Shown piece after piece: positions 25,854 through 34,716 of a stretch of DNA of 64,000 nt. This stretch comes from Acidobacteria bacterium Ga0074141 (GTDB lineage: Bacteria > Acidobacteriota > Blastocatellia > Pyrinomonadales > Pyrinomonadaceae): positions 496,001 to 560,000 of the forward strand of contig LNDP01000015.1 in the NCBI GenBank assembly GCA_001464665.1, given 5' to 3'. The notes below the pieces were generated by a model. That model saw only the letters and a list, made by a program, of their open reading frames with translations, searched no databases and was not told where the DNA came from. The number at the start of each line of letters is the position of its first letter. Position 1 is the first letter of the stretch. Both the position numbers and the translations under genes were made by a program.

Positions 25854-28163
25854 TTAGGTTCGGACGCGAGAGAGGAGGAATAGGCCGGCGGCGGCGAAAA
25901 GGAGCATTGGCGCCCAGATGGAGAGCCAGGCGGGGACGGATCCATTGAGCCCGAGTTGCTCGAAGGCGGCCGAAATTCCCATAAACACGAGCCAGACGGC
26001 GACGGCATATCCGACCGAGACGACCTTGCCTTTCCGGCCCAGCGAGATCGCGAACGGGGCCGTGAAAAAAGCTACGACGACCGGGAGAAAAAGCAGTCCG
26101 ATGCGTTTGTGATAGGCGACGGCGAGGCTCCGCTTTTCCGATTCGGCCCGCGACACTCCGGACTGCTGCGAGATCTCAGACAAGGTCATCTCGCTAGGCT
26201 TTCGGACCGTGCCGAGCACCGGATCGATCATAAGGCCAAAGCTGTCGGCCGAACTTCCCTGCCGAATCTGCCCGCTGGCGCCAATCTCAAGAACTTTCCA
26301 TTCGCTCTTGGAGGAGAGCTCCGAGCCATTCCACTTGGCCAAATCGGAACGGTACAGAGTTTGCGCTCCTCCTTCCTTACCACGAACCAGAAGGAACGTA
26401 TCCGGCAGCGAGCGCGTGGAATTGCCATCATAAGCCTCAGACACTGCGTTATCAGACGCAGTGGTATTATTCCGAAAAGAAATAACCCGGTCTTGATCGA
26501 TTACCCAGACCCGGCCAGCGGTTACTACCCGCGTACTTGTTTCGCGCAGTTGTCGACGGAGGTCTTCCTGAATTTTGTTAGCACGTGGCGTTATGTTGTC
26601 CGATAGAAGCAGTAGCAGGACACCTAGAAACAACGTGAAGATAATAGCCGGAAGTAATAGACGATAAATGCTTTGCCCCGATCCGATCCAGGCCACTATT
26701 TCGTTTTGCCGTGACTTGATGACGTACGTCGCGAGGATGGCGAGCATGGCGGCCGAAGGGGCGATCTGCAGGAAAACGAACGGCGCGAGAAAGAAGAGAT
26801 ACTGACCGAGCAAAGCGAAACCGCCCGCCTTCCCTGCCGCAAATCGCCAGAGCTCGAATGCCGTGAAGACGAAGAACAGGACGCTCAGAAATGCGAGCGT
26901 AATGCCGAAATACTTAAGCAGGTTCGAAAAGATGTCAAAATCGCGAAGCCCGGTGGTCAGGTCCATTAGGATGCTGCTCCGCTGGACGCCCTTTCGCTCG
27001 AAAATTCCCTTCGGCATAAGCTCGCCGAGCCGTTCAAAGCGAAGTCCCGAGCCCGCCATTCGCTGGCTTGCGAAGAGCCAGATCACAACGCCAATGCTCG
27101 CGAGTAGCGGCAAAAGCGACGCGCTTACAACCGGAAGCGTACCGGCACGAGCGAATTGCTCCGCGATCATTGAGAGCAAATAGAAGCCTAGCAGCGTGAC
27201 CAACGCCAGAAAAATGCCGACCCCGCGGCCGCCACGGTTGAAGCGAAGCACCATTCCCGCCCCGAGAAATGCGAAGATCAACGGTGCAAACGAAAGCAAC
27301 AACCGCCGCTGAACCAAAACCTCGGCCTCGCGCCGCTCGGCCCCATCTTTCGCGCTAGCATAATCGACCAGCTCCCCGATGCCGAGTTCCTGCGGCGAAA
27401 GCTCGGCACTCTTGAGCCGCTCGATCAATTCCGATCGACGCGTGCGGATGGCGATGCGGATGTCGCCGAGATTCTCGGCCGTTATCTTTTCGCCTTCGGT
27501 TCCCTTCCCGAGCGTGATCGCCCGGGCCTCTTCGAGCACCAATTCCGAGTTTTCATCACTAGAATCTATTCGACCTCCGCTACTCGTTATCAGACGCACG
27601 TCTCCCGTCTTCGGATCCTCGGCGTAAATGAAAAGGTCGCGCCATTCGCCCGTTTCCGTATCGCCGCCACCGGCGTAAATCGTAAAGCCGGCAAGCTCGG
27701 TGTTGAATGTGCCGGGCTCGATGGGCGACTCGAGTTTTAATATCGCCGCCCGAATGGCGATGTTTCGTACGGCTCCCGCAGCAGCCGGAACCCCGTAGAT
27801 ATTGACGACGAGAGCAAAGATCGAAAGAGCGAGGCCGAGCAGAGCGATCGGGGCGACGATCTGCACATTGCCGATTCCGGCCGCCCTCATGGCGACCAGT
27901 TCGCTATCGCCCTGCATTCGCGAAAGGCCGATGATCGTCCCGACAAGCACCGCCATTGGGCATGTGAAGGCAATGACGCTCGGCAGCAAAGCCGAAGCAA
28001 GCTGCCAGACCAAACCTGACGGCAGATTGACGCTGAAGAAGATCTCGGAGAACTTCCCTGCCTGCTGGATGAAGAGCACGACGCTGAGCAGTAGCCACGA
28101 AAAGAGGATATAAGGGCCGATGGCCCCGATAATGTAGCGTGCGATCTTTGGTCCGAATGACAT
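25854..28163 (-). CDS. Fused LptF-LptG LPS-export permease
   Basis: A 769-residue protein made of two complete YjgP/YjgQ (LptF/LptG) units. Unit 1 (about 1-365) has helices at its ends around a periplasmic jellyroll domain (LVVNIYGVPAAAGAVRN to LELVDYASAKD). Unit 2 (about 400-769) repeats the plan with LLKYFGITLAFLSVLFFVF, the DNITPRANKIQEDLRR segment, a periplasmic domain and a final set of three helices. LptF and LptG normally are separate genes that, with the LptB ATPase, extract LPS from the inner membrane. Two copies of a 12-mer (26449-26460, 27587-27598) are inside the gene. It follows recO by 6 bases on the same strand. Confidence 0.88.
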   Translation of the reverse strand: MSFGPKIARYIIGAIGPYILFSWLLLSVVLFIQQAGKFSEIFFSVNLPSGLVWQLASALLPSVIAFTCPMAVLVGTIIGLSRMQGDSELVAMRAAGIGNVQIVAPIALLGLALSIFALVVNIYGVPAAAGAVRNIAIRAAILKLESPIEPGTFNTELAGFTIYAGGGDTETGEWRDLFIYAEDPKTGDVRLITSSGGRIDSSDENSELVLEEARAITLGKGTEGEKITAENLGDIRIAIRTRRSELIERLKSAELSPQELGIGELVDYASAKDGAERREAEVLVQRRLLLSFAPLIFAFLGAGMVLRFNRGGRGVGIFLALVTLLGFYLLSMIAEQFARAGTLPVVSASLLPLLASIGVVIWLFASQRMAGSGLRFERLGELMPKGIFERKGVQRSSILMDLTTGLRDFDIFSNLLKYFGITLAFLSVLFFVFTAFELWRFAAGKAGGFALLGQYLFFLAPFVFLQIAPSAAMLAILATYVIKSRQNEIVAWIGSGQSIYRLLLPAIIFTLFLGVLLLLLSDNITPRANKIQEDLRRQLRETSTRVVTAGRVWVIDQDRVISFRNNTTASDNAVSEAYDGNSTRSLPDTFLLVRGKEGGAQTLYRSDLAKWNGSELSSKSEWKVLEIGASGQIRQGSSADSFGLMIDPVLGTVRKPSEMTLSEISQQSGVSRAESEKRSLAVAYHKRIGLLFLPVVVAFFTAPFAISLGRKGKVVSVGYAVAVWLVFMGISAAFEQLGLNGSVPAWLSIWAPMLLFAAAGLFLLSRVRT

Positions 28164-28169
28164 CCTTAT

Positions 28170-28916
28170 CTAAATATTCGGGCGGGCGGTGGCCTTTGCC
28201 TGGTTCGGGCCGGCCGCCTGCGAGAGCATTTTGAATACGATAGCAGAAAGCTCGCGGAGTATCTCGCGGTGGCTTTCGACGTCTGTTAAAAATTCAGCAG
28301 GCGATAGTCGCAGGATCCGCAGCAATGTATTCCGCACGCCCGGGGCGATCGGCCGCCTTCCCTTTACCGAGCAGCGTGTGCATTGAAGCCGATCGTCGGC
28401 GTCGAGCTCTGCGGCCTCGACCGGGTCGAATTCCCTTCCGCAGCGGGCGCAAACTGACCAATCTGGCAGGAAACCTTCGATCCTGAGCAGCCAAACCTCG
28501 AAGTAAAGCTCGATTGCCGTAAGGTCCGCGTCCTTCTCGGCGGCGATAATAATAAGCGCCCGCAACATCCGGTAAAGCAGCGGAGCGGGCAGGTTCGGCT
28601 GGGCAAATACTGTGATCAGATCGGCGAAGCGGGCAAAGACCCTTAGAAAGGGCGGCTCGCTCGCTGCCTCGAAGGAAGAGACGACCAGCTCGGCCTTCTG
28701 GATCGAAACAAGCTCGCGTTCGTCCTTTTGAAAATACTCGAGATTGACTATCGAGAATGGCTCGAGCGCGCTGCCGAACTTGCTGTGCAGCCGTCGCGAG
28801 CCCTTTGCGACGCCTCGGACGATCCCCGTCTCGCGGGTGAGAAAGAGCGCGATGCGGTCCGCTTCGGCGAGGTTATAGGTCTTGAGGACAATGCTTTCAG
28901 ATTCGTGCAGAGGCAT
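28170..28916 (-). CDS. recO: DNA repair protein RecO
   Basis: 248 residues from ATG 28916, chosen over GTG 28928, which overlaps the AAGGAG ribosome site. The N-terminal OB fold (ESIVLKTYNLAEADRIALFLT) is followed by a helical domain and a zinc-binding site C-ARCGR ... CTRC, as in RecO of many Acidobacteriota and Thermus. It helps RecR load RecA on SSB-coated DNA. Upstream in an apparent operon with the LptFG fusion (6-base gap). Confidence 0.9.
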   Translation of the reverse strand: MPLHESESIVLKTYNLAEADRIALFLTRETGIVRGVAKGSRRLHSKFGSALEPFSIVNLEYFQKDERELVSIQKAELVVSSFEAASEPPFLRVFARFADLITVFAQPNLPAPLLYRMLRALIIIAAEKDADLTAIELYFEVWLLRIEGFLPDWSVCARCGREFDPVEAAELDADDRLQCTRCSVKGRRPIAPGVRNTLLRILRLSPAEFLTDVESHREILRELSAIVFKMLSQAAGPNQAKATARPNI

Positions 28917-28944
28917 CCGGCATTGCACTCCTTAAATGTCCGAC

Positions 28945-29115
28945 CTACCAGGGGATGAAATAGAGCAGCCAGGCGATCGCGAGACTGATCACGACAAACT
29001 GCAGGAACGACTTTGCTCCGTAGATCACGCGTTCGCGGGCGGTCCCATCGGAGAAAACGGCGAAGAGCACGGAGATGAAAAACGCAAAGATAAGCAGGAA
29101 AAGAAAATGTGTCAT
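28945..29115 (-). CDS. 56-residue membrane protein
   Basis: A short gene from ATG 29115 to TAG 28945 with a strong ribosome site (GGGAGGAAGA) directly upstream. Two hydrophobic segments are visible: FLFLLIFAFFISVLFAVF near the N-terminus and FLQFVVISLAIAWLLYFIPW at the C-terminus, with the polar loop SDGTARERVIYGAK between. The start overlaps the stop of the DUF6677-like gene by ATGA, so the two are translationally coupled. Function unknown. Such small two-helix proteins are easily missed in annotation. Confidence 0.72.
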   Translation of the reverse strand: MTHFLFLLIFAFFISVLFAVFSDGTARERVIYGAKSFLQFVVISLAIAWLLYFIPW

Positions 29116-29492
29116 TTCTTCCTCCCGTAATAGATATCAAGGGCATCGACAATGGCCAAGAAGTTGAGCAGGCCGGCCGCCTCGAGCAATCGGCCACCGT
29201 ATTCAAAGGTCGCGCTTGCCGCCGCATCCGGCGAAGGCGTCACGGAAAAGAGAAAGGAAATGAAAGCCCCAAGGCCGTTGCCGAGCTTCGCAAAAGCGTT
29301 GAGCAAGTAAAGAAGTTGACCGTCGCGGTATTCGAATCCGGGGTAGTAGGCTCCGCCGGAGGCGATCGCGATGATAAACATTGTCCAGATCGAGGCCGCG
29401 ATGATGATCCCCCGACGATTCTTCTTTTGAATAAAGTGACCCGCACCCGGAAATATCCAGGAAACGATGCCGATGACGATTGGATTATCCAT
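29112..29492 (-). CDS. DUF6677-like membrane protein (TM2-like)
   Basis: 126 residues. IVSWIFPGAGHFIQKKNRRGIIIA is the typical TM2/DUF6677 start (a helix, a GAGHF turn and a basic patch), followed by SIWTMFIIAIASGG and a last helix LLEAAGLLNFLAIVDALDIY. It is a membrane protein of unknown function, common in Acidobacteriota. Starts at ATG 29492 and overlaps the 56-residue gene by 4 bases. With recO and lptFG further downstream, this may be one long minus-strand transcript. Confidence 0.7.
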   Translation of the reverse strand: MDNPIVIGIVSWIFPGAGHFIQKKNRRGIIIAASIWTMFIIAIASGGAYYPGFEYRDGQLLYLLNAFAKLGNGLGAFISFLFSVTPSPDAAASATFEYGGRLLEAAGLLNFLAIVDALDIYYGRKK

Positions 29493-29624
29493 TTCTTAGC
29501 TGAACAAACGCTTTAAGAGTCGGAACCCGACCTTTGAACAAACGCATGAACTCAAACTGTAACTTACTGTAAACACTCGGCTTGCCGGCCCTTAAGGTGA
29601 TGGCTGAAGCCCTAAAGTTTTACT
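29493..29624. other. Short intergenic region
   Basis: About 130 bases between the stop of the amidotransferase-like gene (29625) and the DUF6677-like gene start. It should hold the promoter of the membrane-protein operon. No repeat or hairpin stands out. Confidence 0.3.
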
Positions 29625-30368
29625 TTAAGTGCCCGCCTCAAGCCGACGCCTTCGGCAAGCCTCAACAAATCGCTCAAATAGTTCCCGTGAGAACCGATCA
29701 AACTCCCAACATAGCTCGGGATGCCATTGCACGCCGATCTGAAATCTCGAACGGTCAGTTCCCTCGACCGCTTCGATAACTCCATCTGCCGCCCGGGCCG
29801 AGATCTGCAGTCCTGAGCCGACGGCCTTGACCGACTGATGATGATGCGAGTTTACTCGACGTTCGCCGCCTTCCACCGATGCGATCTCGGCAAGCACGCT
29901 TCCATTTTCGATATCTATCCGATGCGAGAGCCGTTCGAGCGGCATTCCCTGCTCGTGCTTTAGAGCCTTCGGCACGTCACTTGGGATGTCCTGCACGAGC
30001 GAACCGCCGCGGACGACGTTCAATATCTGCATCCCAAAACAGATTCCGAGTATCGGCAGCCCGAGTTCATCCGCGGCAAGGATCGCAAGCCGGTCGGTCT
30101 CGTCCTTCTCAAATATCACCTTCTTCAGCCCGATCGCAGGCTCTTCGCCGTAACGGGCCGGGTCGGGGTCGGTGTCGCTTCCCGGCAAGAGCAGACCGTC
30201 GAGTGTCGAGACGGCCGCATCGATATATACTTTCTCCGCAAGTAGCGGCAGCATCACCGGAACCCCGCCGGCCGCCCATATGGCCTCGGAATAATGCCGC
30301 CCCAGATAAAATCTTCCGGTCTCAAGCTCGAGCCGTGTTGTTATTCCGATTCTTGGCCGCGATGCCAT
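29625..30368 (-). CDS. Gamma-glutamyl-GABA hydrolase-like class I amidotransferase
   Basis: 247 residues from ATG 30368. RPRIGITTRLELETG, GLLLPGSDTDPDPARYGEEP and GLPILGICFGMQILNVVRGG form the peptidase C26 pattern; the catalytic Cys is in GICFGMQ, and the His-Glu pair is in VQWHPEL. Enzymes of this group (PuuD) hydrolyse gamma-glutamyl-GABA in putrescine breakdown, or related gamma-glutamyl amides. None of the other puu genes is nearby, so the substrate is uncertain. It is divergent from hslV, with only about 65 bases between the starts. Confidence 0.85.
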   Translation of the reverse strand: MASRPRIGITTRLELETGRFYLGRHYSEAIWAAGGVPVMLPLLAEKVYIDAAVSTLDGLLLPGSDTDPDPARYGEEPAIGLKKVIFEKDETDRLAILAADELGLPILGICFGMQILNVVRGGSLVQDIPSDVPKALKHEQGMPLERLSHRIDIENGSVLAEIASVEGGERRVNSHHHQSVKAVGSGLQISARAADGVIEAVEGTDRSRFQIGVQWHPELCWEFDRFSRELFERFVEACRRRRLEAGT

Positions 30369-30432
30369 ATAAACTTCAATGTTCAGATAAAACCTAAACA
30401 GTGTCAATTTGAGCATTTGGGTTTCAACTCTT

Positions 30433-30993
30433 ATGATTCAAGATATGGTTCAAGGACGCGACGAGCGGATCCGCTCTACAACGATATTGCTTGTCCAACG
30501 CGAGGGTGCTGTTGCGATGGCCGGCGACGGCCAAGTCACGCTCGGCGATACGGTGATCAAGTCCTCCGCCCGCAAGGTCCGAAGGCTCCACGAGGGCACG
30601 ATCCTCGCCGGATTTGCCGGAGCAACCGCCGATGCTTTTACGCTGCTGACGCGGTTTGAAGCGAAGCTGAACGAGTTTCAGGGCCAGCTCGAACGAGCGG
30701 CGATCGAGCTTACGAAGGAATGGCGGACGGACCGATATCTGCGTCACCTTGAGGCTTTGATGATCGTTGCAGATAAGCGGACGGCGTTTTTGATCTCGGG
30801 CAAAGGCGATGTGATCGCATCGGATGATGGCCTGCTCGCGGTCGGTTCCGGAAGCAGCTACGCGCTTGCGGCCGCACGGGCTTTAATAAAGCACACGCCG
30901 CTTTCGGCCCGGGAGATAGCCGAGGAATCGCTGCAGATCGCCGGGGATATCTGCATTTATACGAATTCGAGCGTGATAGTTGAGGAGCTTTGA
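30433..30993 (+). CDS. hslV: ATP-dependent protease subunit HslV
   Basis: 186 residues. The mature N-terminal Thr is preceded by a propeptide ([19 protein letters not shown]), which is longer than the single Met of E. coli Hsl[35 protein letters not shown] and [16 protein letters not shown] match the family. Twelve subunits form the proteolytic core, driven by HslU. Start may be ATG 30433 or ATG 30445; the latter would shorten the propeptide. It is followed by hslU at 18 bases. Confidence 0.94.
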   Translation: MIQDMVQGRDERIRSTTILLVQREGAVAMAGDGQVTLGDTVIKSSARKVRRLHEGTILAGFAGATADAFTLLTRFEAKLNEFQGQLERAAIELTKEWRTDRYLRHLEALMIVADKRTAFLISGKGDVIASDDGLLAVGSGSSYALAAARALIKHTPLSAREIAEESLQIAGDICIYTNSSVIVEEL

Positions 30994-31011
30994 TCCGCAA
31001 TACTTTTTAAG

Positions 31012-32409
31012 ATGCCGATATATTTAAGCGGAGAAACAGACCTGAAAGAAGCAGCGCCGAGGCTCGATGATATGACGCCGCGGCAGATAGTTGCCGAGCT
31101 GGATAAATACGTCGTAGGGCAAGGTGCGGCGAAGCGTGCCGTTGCAGTCGCATTGCGAAACCGTATCCGCAGGCAGAAATTGCCGGCCGAGATCGCTCGC
31201 GATGTGCTGCCGAAAAACATCCTGATGATCGGCTCGACCGGCGTTGGCAAGACGGAGATCGCCCGCCGGCTTGCCCGCATTGCCGATTCGCCATTCGTAA
31301 AGATCGAAGCCTCGAAATTTACTGAGGTCGGCTATGTCGGCCGCGATGTCGAGAGCATGATCCGCGACCTCGCCGACGCCGCTGTTGAAATGGCGAAGCA
31401 GGCCGCGTATGACGACGTCCTGCCGCGGGCAGAGGAGAACACAGAAGAGGTTTTGCTCGATGTGCTTTTGCCGCGGACGGATCTTGGCTATTCATCAACG
31501 CCGGACACTACCGACGCCGAGGCCCGCCATCAGCGTACGCGAGAGAAGCTCCGCGAGCAGCTCCGCCGCGGCGACCTCGATGACCGGCTGATCGAAATGG
31601 ACACGCAGGAAAAGCCGAACACGACCATCGATTTCATCGGCGGCCAAGGGATGGAAGAAATGGGTGTGAACATAAAGGACATGTTCGGCAACCTCTTTCC
31701 GAGCAAGACCGTCCGGCGAAAAATGAAGGTCGCCGAGGCACGCAAATACGTGCTCCGCGAACAGCAGGAATTGCTCATCGATAGCGAGCAGGTCACTCGC
31801 TCTGCCCTTGATAAAGCACAAAACTCGGGCATCGTTTTCCTTGATGAGATCGACAAGATCGCCGGACGCGAGGCCTCAAGCGGGCCGGACGTTTCGCGGG
31901 AGGGAGTCCAGCGCGACCTGCTGCCGATCGTAGAAGGAACGAATGTGAACACCCGCTACGGGATGATCAGCACCGAGCATATTCTGTTCATCGCGGCCGG
32001 AGCTTTTCACGTCGCAAAGCCCTCGGACCTGATCCCGGAATTGCAGGGCCGGTTCCCGATCCGGGTCGAGCTTGAGGCGCTGACTGTCGAGGACCTGGAA
32101 CGCGTTTTAACGCAGCCTAAGAACTCGCTTATCAAGCAATATCAGGCACTCTTAAGCACTGAGGGCATTGAACTTAGCTTTACCGAGGACGCGGTCCGCA
32201 GGCTCGCCGAGATGACGGCCGAGATAAACAAGGTCACGGAAAATATCGGTGCTCGCCGGCTCCATACGCTGGTCGAAAAGCTGCTCGAGGAGATAAGCTT
32301 TGAGGGCAGCGAGATAGAGGAAAAAGTACAGAACATCGATGCTGCTTATGTTGAAGCTCGGTTAAGGGGCCTGATCGCGAACGAAGATATTCAGAACTAT
32401 ATTCTTTAG
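31012..32409 (+). CDS. hslU: HslU AAA+ unfoldase
   Basis: 465 residues. The Clp/Hsl AAA+ motor that unfolds substrates for HslV. MTPRQIVAELDKYVVGQ opens the domain, Walker A is GSTGVGKTEIARRL, the pore loop YVGRDVE follows, and Walker B is VFLDEIDKI. The I-domain lies between. The C-terminal tail ends in IQNYIL, close to the conserved xxYIL needed to dock into HslV. Length is normal. Confidence 0.96.
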   Translation: MPIYLSGETDLKEAAPRLDDMTPRQIVAELDKYVVGQGAAKRAVAVALRNRIRRQKLPAEIARDVLPKNILMIGSTGVGKTEIARRLARIADSPFVKIEASKFTEVGYVGRDVESMIRDLADAAVEMAKQAAYDDVLPRAEENTEEVLLDVLLPRTDLGYSSTPDTTDAEARHQRTREKLREQLRRGDLDDRLIEMDTQEKPNTTIDFIGGQGMEEMGVNIKDMFGNLFPSKTVRRKMKVAEARKYVLREQQELLIDSEQVTRSALDKAQNSGIVFLDEIDKIAGREASSGPDVSREGVQRDLLPIVEGTNVNTRYGMISTEHILFIAAGAFHVAKPSDLIPELQGRFPIRVELEALTVEDLERVLTQPKNSLIKQYQALLSTEGIELSFTEDAVRRLAEMTAEINKVTENIGARRLHTLVEKLLEEISFEGSEIEEKVQNIDAAYVEARLRGLIANEDIQNYIL

Positions 32410-33531
32410 ATGAAAGCTCGAAACGCTAAAGGATCGCTTCGCCTGAGACGCGAAAGTCGCTCGCTTGTGGCCGTCGTCACGCTGCTCGCGGCGGTTGCCG
32501 TTTTTGCGGCGGCATGCGGTAAGCGTACGCCCCCGCTTCCGCCGAAGGAACGAGTTACGCAGCGAGCGGAGATCGGAGGGTTTCAACGTGGAAATGAAGT
32601 GATACTTTCGTGGCAAATGCCGGCCCGGAACGAATCACCCTCGAGCGTGCTGAACATCAGCCGTATAGACGTTTACCGTCTTGCCGAGCCGCTCACGGCA
32701 CCCCAGTCGATCGGCGAGGACGATTTTGCTGCGAGGGCGATCATCGTGGCCGCACTCAAGATCGAAGACGGCGACTTTGGCCTTAAGCAGTTTACTTATC
32801 GCGACTCGCTGCAGTTTGCCGGCCAGCCGGTGCGGCTGCGATATGCGGTCCGTTACGTTAATGCCTCTGGGCAGAAGGCGGCGTTCTCAAACTTCTTTTT
32901 GCTCGAACCCGCGTCAAAGGTCGCCAAAGCTCCGACCGCTTTGCAGACCGGACTCTCCCAGCAAGATGTACGCCTGACCTGGGAAGCCCCGGCCGCAAAT
33001 ATCGACGAGACAACGCCGCCTAACATCATCGGCTATAACGTTTATCGGTCCGAATCGCGTGAATCCGCGGCGAAGCTGCTCAATCAGCGGCCGATAGCGG
33101 ATCCGGATTTTCGAGACACGACCTTTGAATTTGAAAAGAGCTATTTTTACTTTGTCCGGACGGTCTCGCTCGGCACAGGTGGTGAATCCGTCGAAAGCTC
33201 AGAGTCGGGCATAATCGAGATCAGCCCGAAGGACACCTTCCCGCCGAGTGCCCCGCGGTCGATAACCATCGCTGCCTCGCCGACCTCGATCTCGATCTTT
33301 TTTCCGGCGAACCCGGAGAATGATGTCGTCGGCTACACGATCTATCGCTCGGAAGATCCGAATGCTCCGCTCGACGGGTGGACGCGTGTTTCACCCGAGT
33401 TGCTCGAGCGGACGACGTTTGAAGATACACGCGTCGAAAGCGGCAAGACCTATTTTTACTACATAACGGCCACAGACCGCTTTAAGAATGTCAGCCAGCG
33501 GAGCGAGGTCGTAAGCGAGCGGGTGCCTTAA
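32410..33531 (+). CDS. Fibronectin type III lipoprotein
   Basis: 373 residues beginning directly after the hslU stop. After a charged N-terminus and hydrophobic core (VVTLLAAVAVFAAAC) comes a lipobox and the mature start CGKRTPPLPP, characteristic of LptM-like or acidobacterial lipoproteins. Two FN3-like modules are recognisable (VRLTWEAPAAN... GYNVYRSES and NPENDVVGYTIYRSEDPN... YFYYITATD). It is probably anchored in the outer or inner membrane as a binding scaffold. Coexpression with hslVU is likely from the zero spacing, but no functional link is known. A start further in (for example after the first 15 residues) is possible, because no ribosome site is clear. Confidence 0.75.
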   Translation: MKARNAKGSLRLRRESRSLVAVVTLLAAVAVFAAACGKRTPPLPPKERVTQRAEIGGFQRGNEVILSWQMPARNESPSSVLNISRIDVYRLAEPLTAPQSIGEDDFAARAIIVAALKIEDGDFGLKQFTYRDSLQFAGQPVRLRYAVRYVNASGQKAAFSNFFLLEPASKVAKAPTALQTGLSQQDVRLTWEAPAANIDETTPPNIIGYNVYRSESRESAAKLLNQRPIADPDFRDTTFEFEKSYFYFVRTVSLGTGGESVESSESGIIEISPKDTFPPSAPRSITIAASPTSISIFFPANPENDVVGYTIYRSEDPNAPLDGWTRVSPELLERTTFEDTRVESGKTYFYYITATDRFKNVSQRSEVVSERVP

Positions 33532-33650
33532 GCACTTAGCGGGTGGATAAAGTTGATCTGGGGCATTACGTTATCAGACGCAGTGATGTTTAAGCACTTT
33601 TGTAAGGATCTGAAGGTAGTAACCCATACCGGGAGCAAGCGAACCATCAA
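33532..33650. other. Intergenic region with 12-mer copy
   Basis: Contains the fourth TTATCAGACGCA copy (33571-33582) in a semi-conserved hairpin context (CATTACGT-TATCAG-ACGCAGTG). No gene. Confidence 0.45.
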
Positions 33651-34292
33651 GTGAAGCTAGAAATAGACAAAACACCATCGAAGATAGTCTGTGTCGGGCG
33701 GAATTATGCAGACCACGCGGCCGAGCTCGGCAACGAGGTGCCGAAAGCTCCGCTGCTCTTTCTTAAGGCGCCGTCTTCCCTTATCCGCGATGGCGAACCG
33801 ATCGTGATCCCGCCGCAATCCGAACGGGTCGAGCACGAGGCGGAGCTGGCGATCGTGATGAAGGAACGGGCAAAGGACATCGCAGACGATGAAGATGTCT
33901 TCAAGTACATCCTCGGATTTACCTGCTTAAATGATGTGACAGCGAGAGATATACAGCGGGCCGATGTTCAGTTTACGCGTGGAAAATCGTTTGACACCTT
34001 TTGCCCGATCGGCCCGCATATCGAGACCGAGTTGGACGTCTCGGACATCGAGGTACAGTGCCGCGTCAATGGCGAAGTCAGGCAAACAGGACGGACATCG
34101 CAGATGGTCTTCCCTGTTGAGTTCCTGGTTCGCTATATTTCACGGCAGATGACGCTAATGCCCGGTGATGTGATAGCGACCGGGACACCGGCCGGCGTTT
34201 CCCAACTTCATCCGGGCGACGTCTGCGAGGTCGTCATCGAAGGAATCGGAACCCTCAGCAATCCCGTCATTTCAAAACCCATTCAGCCTTAG
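33651..34292 (+). CDS. Fumarylacetoacetate hydrolase-family protein
   Basis: 213 residues from GTG 33651. The FAH fold is clear from CVGRNYADHAAELGNEVP, EAELAIVMKERAKDI, FTCLNDVTARDIQ and GDVIATGTPAGVSQLHPGD. Metal ligands are the Glu residues in VEHEAELAIV, and Asp in LNDVTARD. Such proteins are acylpyruvases or oxaloacetate decarboxylases (FAHD1 type) rather than true fumarylacetoacetases, given the length. The context (none of the aromatic catabolism genes) does not narrow it. The 3' end overlaps the converging minus gene by 4 bases. Confidence 0.85.
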   Translation: MKLEIDKTPSKIVCVGRNYADHAAELGNEVPKAPLLFLKAPSSLIRDGEPIVIPPQSERVEHEAELAIVMKERAKDIADDEDVFKYILGFTCLNDVTARDIQRADVQFTRGKSFDTFCPIGPHIETELDVSDIEVQCRVNGEVRQTGRTSQMVFPVEFLVRYISRQMTLMPGDVIATGTPAGVSQLHPGDVCEVVIEGIGTLSNPVISKPIQP

Positions 34293-34684
34293 CCGTCATC
34301 AGCATCCGTGATGCTGATATAGGTGATAAATTCGCTGTGGTGCCCGGCGATCTCGGAGCTTTGCTGAAGCGCCGATTGGTACTTCGCCGCAAAATACTCG
34401 TCCGTTTCCATCTCCACAACGGCCTTTAGCCGACCGAGATGCTCATCGACCACCTCGTCGCTAATTCCATCCTTGGCCGCAAACAATTCATCGACCTCAA
34501 CGATCGCCGTCGAAAACCGCCGGAGCCACTGGAAATCGGGGTCGCTAAGCAGCATTCCCAGAAACATATTGGGTGTGATCGGTCCCTGAATTCCCTCCGC
34601 GAATTCCTTTTCGCGATCGATAAGCGACTTGTGAAGCCGCAGCAAGACTTGGCGTGCGGCTTTAAGCTTTTCTACGTTGTTCAC
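34289..34684 (-). CDS. Hypothetical helical protein
   Basis: 131 residues predicted as mostly helical (KLKAARQVLLRLHKSLIDREKEF and LGRLKAVVEMETDEYFAAKYQ). GPITPNMFLGMLLSDPDFQWLRRFS is a strong conserved-looking core. It is soluble, with no signal. No named family is recognised. Its 3' end encodes a 9-base-pair perfect hairpin (ATCAGCATC-cgt-GATGCTGAT, 34298-34318) that may help end transcription of the converging gene. The start is ATG 34684. Confidence 0.65.
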   Translation of the reverse strand: MNNVEKLKAARQVLLRLHKSLIDREKEFAEGIQGPITPNMFLGMLLSDPDFQWLRRFSTAIVEVDELFAAKDGISDEVVDEHLGRLKAVVEMETDEYFAAKYQSALQQSSEIAGHHSEFITYISITDADDG

Positions 34685-34716
34685 GCAACAATCCTACACG
34701 ATTCAATAATTTAATC

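Noticed and set aside
28936-29516. Plus-strand frames opposite the small membrane genes
   Set aside because: They are reverse shadows of the 56-residue and DUF6677-like genes, which have good ribosome sites and hydrophobic segments.
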